Assembly: GCA_030629485.1 (NCBI GenBank)
Contig: DAOVOW010000009.1
Span: 1 to 14,837, forward strand
DNA: 14,837 nucleotides
Direction: 5' to 3'
Source of the DNA: a bacterium
GTDB lineage: Bacteria > Zixibacteria > MSB-5A5 > GN15 > FEB-12
This document shows, in pieces, positions 7,635 to 14,383 of this stretch. The position numbers and the translations under genes were made by a program. The notes beneath the pieces are model-generated. The model ran no database searches. It saw only the letters and a list, made by a program, of their open reading frames with translations, and was not told the DNA's origin. The stretch's first letter is position 1. Each line of letters begins with the position of its first letter.

Positions 7635-7666
7635 CTCCGCAGGACACCCCCCAATGCCTGCGGGAG
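7635..7666. repeat. Large hairpin B
   Basis: CTCCGCAGG (7635-7643) pairs with CCTGCGGGAG (7657-7666) with one bulged G, around a C-rich 13-nt loop. It lies 7 nt from hairpin A. The pair looks like a compound structured repeat. Confidence 0.6.
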
Positions 7667-7913
7667 CCCCACAAGCCCGCTAGCCCTGCCTTATGATAGC
7701 ACACACCACTGTCAGATCATGTCAGTCGGATTTAGGGAAAATGCAATTATGTTCGGATTGTCAGAATCGCAGGATGGTCGACTGCCTCAGTATTCTACAG
7801 CCGCCGCCGCGCCTGCACAAGCAAATGATCACTATCATCCGCCTCAATCTTGAGTTAAGCGGTCGGCGCAGGCGGCCTCGCAATGACCGAAATATCACTT
7901 TTTCAACAGCCTG

Positions 7914-9527
7914 CTAGTGGAACTCATCCCACTCGATGAACCCCTCTTTGGCATCGGTCATGCAGTTGGCGATCAACTCCACCAACCCGCTGTACTGAAT
8001 ATGGCAGCGCTCCCAAGCGTCATAGTAATTCAACAAATCCCGAATTTGTCCCTTGCAGTTCGAGCAGGGTGCGCAGACGTACTTGTTCACCTTGGGATCA
8101 AGTTCTTCTCGCGTGAACGCATTCAGAATCTGCGCCATCTTCTTGCGTCCGGAAACCATCGACCGCCAACTCGGGAAATTGTTCGACTGCATAATAGCAA
8201 ACCCGCTCCCACCGCCGCAGCAATAATTGTGAACACCGTGCGGGGTCATCTCACGAAACTGCGGGCAAATCTTGCGCAGCACCCGCCGCTGCGGCTCGAC
8301 GATGCCCATCGAACGCGTCATGTTGCAGGGATCGTGAAGGGTCACCGGGAAATAGTTACGCTCCGGATCGACTTTGATTTTCCCGTTCAGTACAATGTCC
8401 TCCAGGGTGGCCATGCAGGACTCGCGCGGGACGTTGGATTCGCCTAACCAGATGCGATCACCGATCGCCATGGCCGCTTTGTGAGCATGACCGCACTCTC
8501 CCAGGACAACCTTCTTGACACCGAGCTTCCTAGCTGTCTCGGCATGTTTCAGCGTCACCCGGGCGTACTGAGTATCGTCATAAAACAATCCATAGTTGAC
8601 CGAGTCATAACCGACGAAATCGCTCGAGAGCGTCCAACTCAACCCGGCCGCTTCGAAAATAATGGCGAAGGCCTGAATGTTCTCCGGCCAGGACAGGAAC
8701 TCACCGGCATTGTGGATCAACAGGATATCGGCGCCGGACTTGTCAAACGGTATCTTGCACGACATCCCCGTGCGCTCCTCACCGTCCTCTTCCGTAAACT
8801 CCATCAGATCGGCCAAAGCTAACGGTGTGATACCAGTGGAGGAACCAGTCGTCAACTGCTTGATAGTCCCATCCTTGTGCAACTCCGATGGTGCGATACC
8901 CATCTCCTGGCTGAACAGTTTGCGAATCTCCCGTGACAAAAGCCCGTTGTCACAACCCATAGGGCAAGTCTGGGCGCAGCGACGGCACAGCGTGCAGCGA
9001 TAGGCTAATTGGGCCAGCCGCGATACAGTCTCCCAGTTGAGATCGATATCGGCCCCGGTGAACTTGGCTGTCAGCTTGCCGCCGGGTCGAATGTACTTGT
9101 TGACGAGGCGCCTGAGGATATCCGAGCGAAACAGTGGGCGATAGATCTCGGCACGGCCGCTGGCTTCAAAGATCGGACAGGCTTCGCTACAGGTGTTGCA
9201 CTTGACACAGTTGTCCAGCGATAGCATCAACGGCCTGAGAAACGTCCAGTTGCTGTCTTTCGACAATAGTTTGCGTAACCCGATCAGAAATCTGGCAACA
9301 AGTTGCTCTTTCTCCTCGTCGGTTTTCGGGACCGGCACTTGCACATTCATGATACCGTCAAGATTCGTCTCGTACTTAGCCCGCTTCTCCTCGGAAAGCT
9401 CTTCTATCGGGGGTTCTTCCCAGTCCTCATAGGGATAGGGAAGCTTCGGCAGATCTTTGGTCTCGAGTGTAAATAACTGGCCGGTTTTCCGGCTGATGTC
9501 TTTGACTTTGATATCCGGGTTACTCAT
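7914..9527 (-). CDS. HdrD/DsrK-like iron-sulfur oxidoreductase
   Basis: A 537-residue heterodisulfide reductase-type subunit. Two [4Fe-4S] ferredoxin motifs lie in the middle: CVKCNTCSEACP (Cys107, 110, 113, 117) and CTLCRRCAQTCP (Cys178, 181, 184, 188). The C-terminal half has CCG-type modules: GECGH, then DPC-X34-CC(GGG)-X47-CAPC. This resembles the CX31-39CCX35-36CXXC motif that binds a noncubane [4Fe-4S] cluster at a thiol/disulfide active site, with a longer second spacing. A charged extension of about 100 residues precedes the clusters. Its start overlaps the stop of the cytochrome gene (ATGAGTAA), so the two are translationally coupled and should form one membrane complex. HdrED, DsrMK and TmcBC are the known relatives. 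The substrate cannot be told from sequence. No dsrAB or other sulfite-reduction gene is present here. Confidence 0.9.
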   Translation of the reverse strand: MSNPDIKVKDISRKTGQLFTLETKDLPKLPYPYEDWEEPPIEELSEEKRAKYETNLDGIMNVQVPVPKTDEEKEQLVARFLIGLRKLLSKDSNWTFLRPLMLSLDNCVKCNTCSEACPIFEASGRAEIYRPLFRSDILRRLVNKYIRPGGKLTAKFTGADIDLNWETVSRLAQLAYRCTLCRRCAQTCPMGCDNGLLSREIRKLFSQEMGIAPSELHKDGTIKQLTTGSSTGITPLALADLMEFTEEDGEERTGMSCKIPFDKSGADILLIHNAGEFLSWPENIQAFAIIFEAAGLSWTLSSDFVGYDSVNYGLFYDDTQYARVTLKHAETARKLGVKKVVLGECGHAHKAAMAIGDRIWLGESNVPRESCMATLEDIVLNGKIKVDPERNYFPVTLHDPCNMTRSMGIVEPQRRVLRKICPQFREMTPHGVHNYCCGGGSGFAIMQSNNFPSWRSMVSGRKKMAQILNAFTREELDPKVNKYVCAPCSNCKGQIRDLLNYYDAWERCHIQYSGLVELIANCMTDAKEGFIEWDEFH

Positions 9528-10440
9528 GCTTGGTGTTCTCCGTTACCGCTTCACCCCAGGTTTTCTCTGAATCGATATGCGGTGCGCCCCACCCAATCTT
9601 GCGTGCCAGCTGTGCCTGCAATACCTGATCCAGTTTGCTGCCCCGCTTGTTGGGTTCATCCTCCCAGCGCACGGAATGATAAAGGAAGTACTTGGCCACA
9701 AAATGTGACATTCGCGTCAGCGGTATCCACATAATCAACAGGGAGATCAGAATGATCTCCAGCATCAGCAACGTTCCCACCTCCCTCACCGGCACAAGTG
9801 TAATCATCGCATGTACATAGCTCCGCATGGCGGCGTGGCCTGGGTCCGCGGTCAGGTGGGCCGCCAACGTCACTGCCGCTACCACCACAAAAAAGACAAG
9901 ATTGAAATAATCGATCGGTGAACTGAATTTACGCATCGCGGCGTCCGAACTACGCCAAATCAGCAGACCCAGCGCGCCCCCACCGCTCAAGACCAATCCC
10001 GCATAGCCAAAGCCGGCAGTGAGGTAGTACAGTATCTGCCAGACCGCCCCCCCGTACGCGGCAACCCTAACACCCGTCGACTCCGCGATGGCGCCCAGCA
10101 GCAAAAGCACCAGCCAACCGATGCAGAGGTAAAGTCCGAAATGAAATGGCCAGGACGAACACCAGGCTCGTTTGTTGTAATGAAAGACACCCTTGAGTAG
10201 AATAACCTCCGCCGCCATCTCTTTCAACTCGTTGAACAGGTCCTTTTGGCGTGGCTTGGTCCACCAATCGAGCTCTTCAAGATAAGAACCCCCGTATTCG
10301 GCCTTGCCCTTCTCATGCGGGACCGGATATAGCTCCCACCGCATCGACTGCGGAGCCATGGCGTATCGCAGCGCCTTGATGATCATCGCCGCAAACGCCA
10401 CCACTACTGATATAATCGTTAGATATTGAATCGCTACCAT
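9520..10440 (-). CDS. NarI/HdrE/DsrM-like membrane cytochrome b subunit
   Basis: A 306-residue integral membrane protein predicted to carry heme b and exchange electrons between the quinone pool and the adjacent iron-sulfur protein. One N-terminal helix is followed by a cytoplasmic stretch of about 65 residues (RWELYPVPHE, GGSYLEELDWW), then four to five helices (about 98-120, 135-162, 178-196, 208-240). Candidate heme-ligand histidines lie in or next to helices: His100 (FHFGLYLCIGW), His195 (LAAHLT), His210 (VHAMITL) and His246. The start ATG at 10440 is chosen over one at 10482 because AGGAAAAGG precedes it and the longer version would overlap the Rrf2 gene. It lies 20 bp after the Rrf2 stop and overlaps the next gene by 8 nt, forming a three-gene operon. 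Confidence 0.88.
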   Translation of the reverse strand: MVAIQYLTIISVVVAFAAMIIKALRYAMAPQSMRWELYPVPHEKGKAEYGGSYLEELDWWTKPRQKDLFNELKEMAAEVILLKGVFHYNKRAWCSSWPFHFGLYLCIGWLVLLLLGAIAESTGVRVAAYGGAVWQILYYLTAGFGYAGLVLSGGGALGLLIWRSSDAAMRKFSSPIDYFNLVFFVVVAAVTLAAHLTADPGHAAMRSYVHAMITLVPVREVGTLLMLEIILISLLIMWIPLTRMSHFVAKYFLYHSVRWEDEPNKRGSKLDQVLQAQLARKIGWGAPHIDSEKTWGEAVTENTKHE

Positions 10441-10460
10441 CTGCCTTTTCCTGATTGTTA

Positions 10461-10973
10461 CTAATCTGTGCTGGCCGGACAACTTATGATGAACGAATCG
10501 GTAGCCATGACCTTGTCCGGATTCAGCAGCTTCATATCTGGATTTTTCTTACGTGTATTCATAATAAAGTCTTTGTCGATCATGTCCTCCAGCGTGAGGC
10601 TCTCGAATACCTCCAACAACCGGTAGTTGGCCAGAACCCAAACCATGCGCGCTTCACAAAAGGGAGCGTTGAGACATAACTCGGGGTGAATCGTGCAGTC
10701 GGTCAAAGCGATCGGTCCCTGAACCGCCTGAACAATGTCCTTCACCGAAATCTCGCGCGGTTCTCGCGCCAGGCGATAACCGCCTTTCTTGCCGGACACG
10801 CCGAGGAGCAGACCATCGTTCCTCAACGACATAGCCAACTGCGCCATGTAGTTCTCCGACAATCCTGTGATCTTCGCAATTTGACGCAGCCGCACCAGCT
10901 TCTCCTTTTTCAGGGCGCGGGCCAATTCCACCATCATCCGCAAACCGTATCGAGCGCGTGTTGAAAGCTTCAT
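10461..10973 (-). CDS. Rrf2-family Fe-S transcriptional regulator
   Basis: A 170-residue regulator, about family length. Residues 1-85 form the winged-helix domain (MKLSTRARYGLRMMVELA at the N-terminus, a helix-turn-helix around LRQIAKITGLSENYMAQL, a wing GVSGKKGGYRLAR). Three cysteines follow, CTIHPELCLNAPFC (Cys93, 100, 106, spacing CX6CX5C), the position where IscR- and NsrR-type members bind an [Fe-S] cluster. It is the first gene of the operon with the cytochrome b and HdrD-like genes, so it likely controls them and itself in response to redox, NO or iron-sulfur status. The start has GGAGA 7 nt upstream. The C-terminal 40 residues (about KKNPDMKLLNPD) are longer than the IscR core and unassigned. 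Which Rrf2 subgroup it belongs to is not resolved. Confidence 0.92.
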   Translation of the reverse strand: MKLSTRARYGLRMMVELARALKKEKLVRLRQIAKITGLSENYMAQLAMSLRNDGLLLGVSGKKGGYRLAREPREISVKDIVQAVQGPIALTDCTIHPELCLNAPFCEARMVWVLANYRLLEVFESLTLEDMIDKDFIMNTRKKNPDMKLLNPDKVMATDSFIISCPASTD

Positions 10974-10999
10974 CGCACTATCTCCACCTTACAAAAAAA

Positions 11000-11017
11000 T
11001 TGACCGTTCCCAGTCAA
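11000..11017. promoter_or_regulatory. Operator candidate for the Rrf2 regulator
   Basis: TTGAC-N8-GTCAA is a perfect inverted repeat starting about 6 bp downstream of the predicted transcription start and about 27 bp before the Rrf2 ATG. TTGAC/GTCAA half-sites are reminiscent of IscR-type Rrf2 sites (which contain GACT...AGTC). Its place immediately after the promoter fits autorepression by roadblock or by occluding polymerase. Confidence 0.55.
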
Positions 11018-11029
11018 AACCTTAGTAAA

Positions 11030-11058
11030 ATGATAATAGTATTAAGATCGGCTGTCAA
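11030..11058 (-). promoter_or_regulatory. Sigma-70 promoter of the Rrf2-cytochrome b-HdrD operon
   Basis: On the minus strand TTGACA (11058-11053, perfect -35) is followed after exactly 17 bp by TATCAT (11035-11030, 5/6 to the -10). The flanks are AT-rich. Transcription would begin near 11023, leaving a leader of about 50 nt that contains the palindrome at 11000-11017. Confidence 0.75.
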
Positions 11059-11152
11059 GTGACTTTTTTCACAAAGTATGGCGAACCTGTAGGTGCCGGG
11101 TGACCTATTCTCATGAGACCTGGTGATGAGCCCACGATCATGTCACCGCTAA

Positions 11153-11169
11153 CCACGCGCAGCGCGTGG
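11153..11169. repeat. GC-rich hairpin after the C25 protease gene
   Basis: CCACGCGCAGCGCGTGG is a near-perfect palindrome that forms a 7-bp stem with a CAG loop. It lies 23 nt beyond the protease stop codon on the minus strand. There is no T-run, so a REP-like element or a Rho-independent stop without a U-tract are both possible. The arm GCGTGG is also part of the outer stem of REP copy 1 (4306-4345), but the cores differ. Confidence 0.5.
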
Positions 11170-11191
11170 CCGCCTACGAACATAGATGAAT

Positions 11192-14068
11192 CTACGGACA
11201 AGTAGGTTCCGGACCGCTGTTGAACATGTAGTCGACCAGGTATACCAAATCAGCTATGTCGATCTCGCCGAGTCCATCGACGTTGGTTGCGTCCAACACC
11301 GGAGGCTCTGGACCTCCGTTGAACATATAGTCGACCAGGTAGACCAGATCGGCAATGTCGGGACCAAGGCCGTCGCCATCGACGTCGGCGCAGACCCAGC
11401 CCTGGCAGTACAGCGCGACTACCCGCACATTGTCCAGATTCCAACCGCAATAGACCAGTCCACCATCAGTTGGACCCATCGTCCAACGCAGATAGACCTC
11501 AGGTTCGTCGTCCACGTACTGAGAAATGTCGTACTCGATCTCATTCCATTGAAGATCGGCGATAACGGCGGGGTTCTGCCACAGTGTTGTCCAGTTGGAA
11601 CCGTCAGTACTGACCGAGACCCTGGCCTGATCATATACCGGTTGTTCCACACCCAACCAGCGGCAGAATCGGAGTCGGATATCGTACATGCCGGAGCAGT
11701 CGATGGCAGGTGAAGTGACGTGATGTTGAGGCAGGTTGTTCTCGTAGTCACCCGCGAGATTGTAACCCATCACCGTGGGACCGAGGCAGCCTTCGGTTGG
11801 ATCGGGTACGGGGTACTGTTGCTCATTCCCCCCTAATCCCAACGGTACCCCTCGCGACCAAAGTCCGCCCGAGACTGTCCACCCGGCGTCGCTCTCGAAG
11901 TCATCCTGAAAGACCGTTATCTCTTCGGTCACAGCAATAGCTTTTAGGGGTTCTGTCGGGTCGGGGGCGTAGCGACGGCCTGATTGTGATTCCTCGACAC
12001 TTACATAGTACTCTATCTGCTGGCCACATTCAATCGAGAGCAAGGTCGCTTGATACAACTCACTCTTCAGCCAGACCATTGGTATATCCACCGTATCAGT
12101 ACCATCCACGCAACAATGGAGAAGACCGCTGCCGGGTACCGGTTCGCCCTCACCTATGCCGGTAACCGTTACATCGAACGGGGTCGGTTCCATGGGCTCT
12201 ACTGCCTCGGGGGTGCCGTTGGGAAACATGATGGCAAGGCTGCGGACCGGCTTGATTCGAACAGCCGGATCGGCGAAGAGGTTGGTTTCATAGTATGTCC
12301 ATCGCATGCCGGGGTCGTCAATTCGGGCGGCCAAGTCAAACCGCGCGTCAAGCATGGCCATACCCAACTGTGGAAACCCCTCGTCGGCGCTGTAAACCGC
12401 ATCCCAGAATTCACGATTGATCACATGAACCGGATGTTTAGTGGTGCGCGACCCTAATCCGGCGCGAGAGTTGGCGATACATCCGAAACCACCGGCGGCC
12501 AGTTTCACGGTAACATACTCGGCCCAACAGTCGTTGTGGTCGAATTTGCCCGCCGTGCATCCTTCAGCATACAAAAAGCAATACTCGGTATTGGTGAGTT
12601 GGTTCTTGAGCATGGTGGTGTCGGTGCGCATGGCGTAGCCGATGAAACTGTGGCCCAGATGGTCCACTATGTGCACTCCGGAGTTGATGCGGTTTATGAT
12701 CTCGCTGGGCGGCCAGTAGTTGTAGGGGAGGAACGTCAGATCATAAAGCTTGTCGAGATCATACTGGTCAGACGGAAATCCGAAGGTTGTGAAACCGTGG
12801 GCGTCGGAACCACCATCCATCTCCTCCATGGCGTAACCGCCGTATTCACCCAAACCACCGAAGTTCAACTGTTCCCCGGCCAGCACGACCTTAGACAAAT
12901 ACGCTGCCTCGCTCTCAAGATAAGCGATGGTCTTTGTCACCATGTTCGTGACTTCCTCGACACTGGCAGCGGAGATCCGGCCGACACCCACTTCCGGCAG
13001 CAGATCGATTTCACCGCCCCCCTCGCCGTCATTCGGTTCCCCCCAATAACCGTCGCCGTCGTAATTGAAGGTGCCGTCCAAACAAGCGAAATAGAAATCG
13101 CCGGGCATGTCGTATGCGGTAAGGCTTCCGGAACTCAGCAATACCTGGACGTACACGTCGAGGGCGGGAATGAGATCATCATCTCCACCGATAAGGACCA
13201 GACTGATATCGTTAGACAGATACTCGCTGCGGATGTAATCGCGAACAGTGTGCGGATCGTTGCCGCCGATCTGACCCAGAGTGTGGATTTCGGTCGGGAC
13301 GCCGTGAGCGTCGTGATAATCCTTTAAGGGCTGGTAGGCTGCGGCCAACTCGGTTGGTGAGATGATCAGGAGATCGTAAGCACTGGGCGAGGGTGGTCCC
13401 GCCGGCGGGTAACTGCCAAGCAGGGCGTCGTTGTCGACACGCAGGGACACAGCCTCAGCGTCGATGGCCAGACCACGCACTGTCGTAGTCGGCGTCGATA
13501 CCTCTGTCCGGATGATGATCTTCATCTCGGGATGGTAGAAGAGAGCACCGTCGGCCGGAATGTACTCTACCGGAATGAGATCGATGACAACCACCCGATA
13601 CCCGTGAAAAGACTGGGTGGATCGAATCCGGAACTTAGTCAGCGGCATGATCTCACTGCGGGCATAAGCTGCTTCATCGAAGGCCAGCGGTGGGATTCGG
13701 TCCGGCGGCGTGGATAAGGCAAACGGCTGCTCGATAGGGGGTAGTCGCAGGCCGGTCCCAACCAGCAACCGTTCTCCCGCGACTACTTCGACACTTGACA
13801 GCTTGTGACCATAAGGAAGTAAGATTCTTGCCCTCTTCGTCGGCAGGGCCGGCTGACCTACTAATCCTGAAACGGGACAGCCGTCAATCTCCGCTCGGTC
13901 AAACAACTCACCGTCGATTTTGACAGACTCCACTCGCGGAGGCGAGAATGTGTATGTCTGTTCAATGGGTGGGAGCGAGGAATCGTATGCCGTCGCCGTC
14001 ATCGCGGTGATCAGACTCAGTGCCACCCATAATATGACCCTCGAAAAGAAACAACTCTTTTTAATCAT
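11192..14068 (-). CDS. Secreted C25 (gingipain-type) cysteine protease with dockerin-like tail
   Basis: A 958-residue exported protease. The signal peptide spans residues 1 to about 27 (basic start MIKKSCFF, hydrophobic core, end TATA-YD). An N-terminal propeptide-like region follows, then the Peptidase C25 domain (about 235-600): YDLLIISPTELAAAYQPLKD, LVLIGGDDDLIPALD, the catalytic His473 in HLGHS and nucleophile Cys504 in YAEGCTAGKFD. The 31-residue gap is like that of known gingipains. Next come a beta-sandwich stretch (about 630-715) and a MAM/concanavalin-like domain (about 718-890, starting FQDDFESDAGW). The end holds two dockerin-like repeats with Ca-binding loops (DVDGDG, NVDGLG) and DIADLVYLVDYMFN. 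The ATG at 14068 starts the signal peptide and follows GGAGGAGAC. An upstream in-frame ATG at 14155 is rejected. The cleavage specificity is unknown. Confidence 0.9.
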   Translation of the reverse strand: MIKKSCFFSRVILWVALSLITAMTATAYDSSLPPIEQTYTFSPPRVESVKIDGELFDRAEIDGCPVSGLVGQPALPTKRARILLPYGHKLSSVEVVAGERLLVGTGLRLPPIEQPFALSTPPDRIPPLAFDEAAYARSEIMPLTKFRIRSTQSFHGYRVVVIDLIPVEYIPADGALFYHPEMKIIIRTEVSTPTTTVRGLAIDAEAVSLRVDNDALLGSYPPAGPPSPSAYDLLIISPTELAAAYQPLKDYHDAHGVPTEIHTLGQIGGNDPHTVRDYIRSEYLSNDISLVLIGGDDDLIPALDVYVQVLLSSGSLTAYDMPGDFYFACLDGTFNYDGDGYWGEPNDGEGGGEIDLLPEVGVGRISAASVEEVTNMVTKTIAYLESEAAYLSKVVLAGEQLNFGGLGEYGGYAMEEMDGGSDAHGFTTFGFPSDQYDLDKLYDLTFLPYNYWPPSEIINRINSGVHIVDHLGHSFIGYAMRTDTTMLKNQLTNTEYCFLYAEGCTAGKFDHNDCWAEYVTVKLAAGGFGCIANSRAGLGSRTTKHPVHVINREFWDAVYSADEGFPQLGMAMLDARFDLAARIDDPGMRWTYYETNLFADPAVRIKPVRSLAIMFPNGTPEAVEPMEPTPFDVTVTGIGEGEPVPGSGLLHCCVDGTDTVDIPMVWLKSELYQATLLSIECGQQIEYYVSVEESQSGRRYAPDPTEPLKAIAVTEEITVFQDDFESDAGWTVSGGLWSRGVPLGLGGNEQQYPVPDPTEGCLGPTVMGYNLAGDYENNLPQHHVTSPAIDCSGMYDIRLRFCRWLGVEQPVYDQARVSVSTDGSNWTTLWQNPAVIADLQWNEIEYDISQYVDDEPEVYLRWTMGPTDGGLVYCGWNLDNVRVVALYCQGWVCADVDGDGLGPDIADLVYLVDYMFNGGPEPPVLDATNVDGLGEIDIADLVYLVDYMFNSGPEPTCP
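11219..11360 (-). repeat. Tandem dockerin-like repeat, two copies with 99-bp period
   Basis: A 43-bp stretch at 11219-11261 recurs at 11318-11360 with five mismatches, mostly at third codon positions. It encodes DIADLVYLVDYMFN twice, 33 codons apart, followed by GGPEP and SGPEP. Silent divergence with unchanged protein indicates purifying selection on both copies. Confidence 0.9.
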
Positions 14069-14153
14069 GTCTCCTCCATGGTTAGATGCCGACTGAATAC
14101 CGGCCATCCATCCGTGCGACACGGGACTGCCGCTGGATAGTTGCTGCACACAC

Positions 14154-14181
14154 AATATAACCGGATTTCCCCATTAGACAA
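14154..14181 (-). promoter_or_regulatory. Weak sigma-70 promoter candidate for the C25 protease gene
   Basis: On the minus strand TTGTCT (14181-14176), 16-bp spacer, TATATT (14159-14154). Matches are 4/6 and 5/6. It would give a leader of about 80 nt. The spacer 14069-14192 holds nothing else I can identify. Confidence 0.35.
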
Positions 14182-14192
14182 GCACCTACCGC

Positions 14193-14312
14193 TCAAGGTC
14201 TCCCCGCGCCTGCCCGCCCGAACAGTCTATTGACCTGGCCACGGGAAAGCAAAACCTCGGCCTCACGGAGCTTCCGCACGATGCTCTCTGTTGAAGAACG
14301 ATTCCTGCTCAT
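14193..14312 (-). pseudogene. IS3-family transposase OrfA, N-terminal fragment
   Basis: A 39-codon frame with a perfect AGGAGG ribosome binding site 6 nt before the ATG at 14312. The product begins MSRNRSSTESIVRKLREAEV and continues LLSRGQ, which matches the start of IS3-family OrfA proteins (typically K/R-R-x-T-x-E-Q-I-V-R-K-L-R-E-A-E-V-L-L-A-x-G). After about residue 26 (near 14236) homology stops where a helix-turn-helix (EVCRxLGVSE) should follow, and the frame ends at TGA 14195-14193. The rest of the transposase and all of OrfB are missing, so the element was cut by a deletion. Confidence 0.75.
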
Positions 14313-14383
14313 CAATGCCTCCTTCCTCGATCCAGCCCGATATACTAACATTCAAACTGGACCGATATATGGGGGACAGGTCA
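14236..14383 (-). mobile_element. Left-end remnant of an IS3-family insertion sequence
   Basis: Read on the minus strand from 14383 it begins TGACCTGTCCCCC, ATATATCGGTCC, a terminal-inverted-repeat-like start with the TG common in IS3 elements. About 70 bp later comes the orfA start. The boundary at 14383/14384 coincides with the point where the plus-strand serine recombinase homology begins, so this end looks like a genuine insertion junction. The other boundary near 14236 is where OrfA homology fails. About 150 bp of the IS survives. Confidence 0.65.

Larger units (their letters stand above)
7529..7913. other. Gene-free spacer with palindromes and repeat-like sequence
   Basis: No convincing coding frame on either strand. 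It holds a 12-bp perfect palindrome CGTCGCGCGACG (7564-7575), two large hairpins (7594-7627, 7635-7666), and, at the right end read on the minus strand, CAGGCTGTTGAAAAAG (7913-7898) starting immediately after the hdrD-like stop codon, then CGGTCATTGCGAGG (7889-7876). GTCATTGCGAGG-type and CTGTTGAAAAAG-type strings recur as dispersed repeats or IS ends in many bacteria (from memory), so parts of the spacer may be decayed repeats. No clear terminator with a T-run is seen for the operon ending at 7914. Confidence 0.5.

Noticed and set aside
11219..11360. Possible CRISPR-like direct repeats
   Set aside because: Only two copies with a 99-bp codon-phase period, inside the protease coding frame. They are protein repeats.
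12536..13327. 263-codon plus-strand ORF
   Set aside because: Lies wholly antisense to the C25 protease domain, including the catalytic region. It is an open-frame artefact of GC-rich coding.
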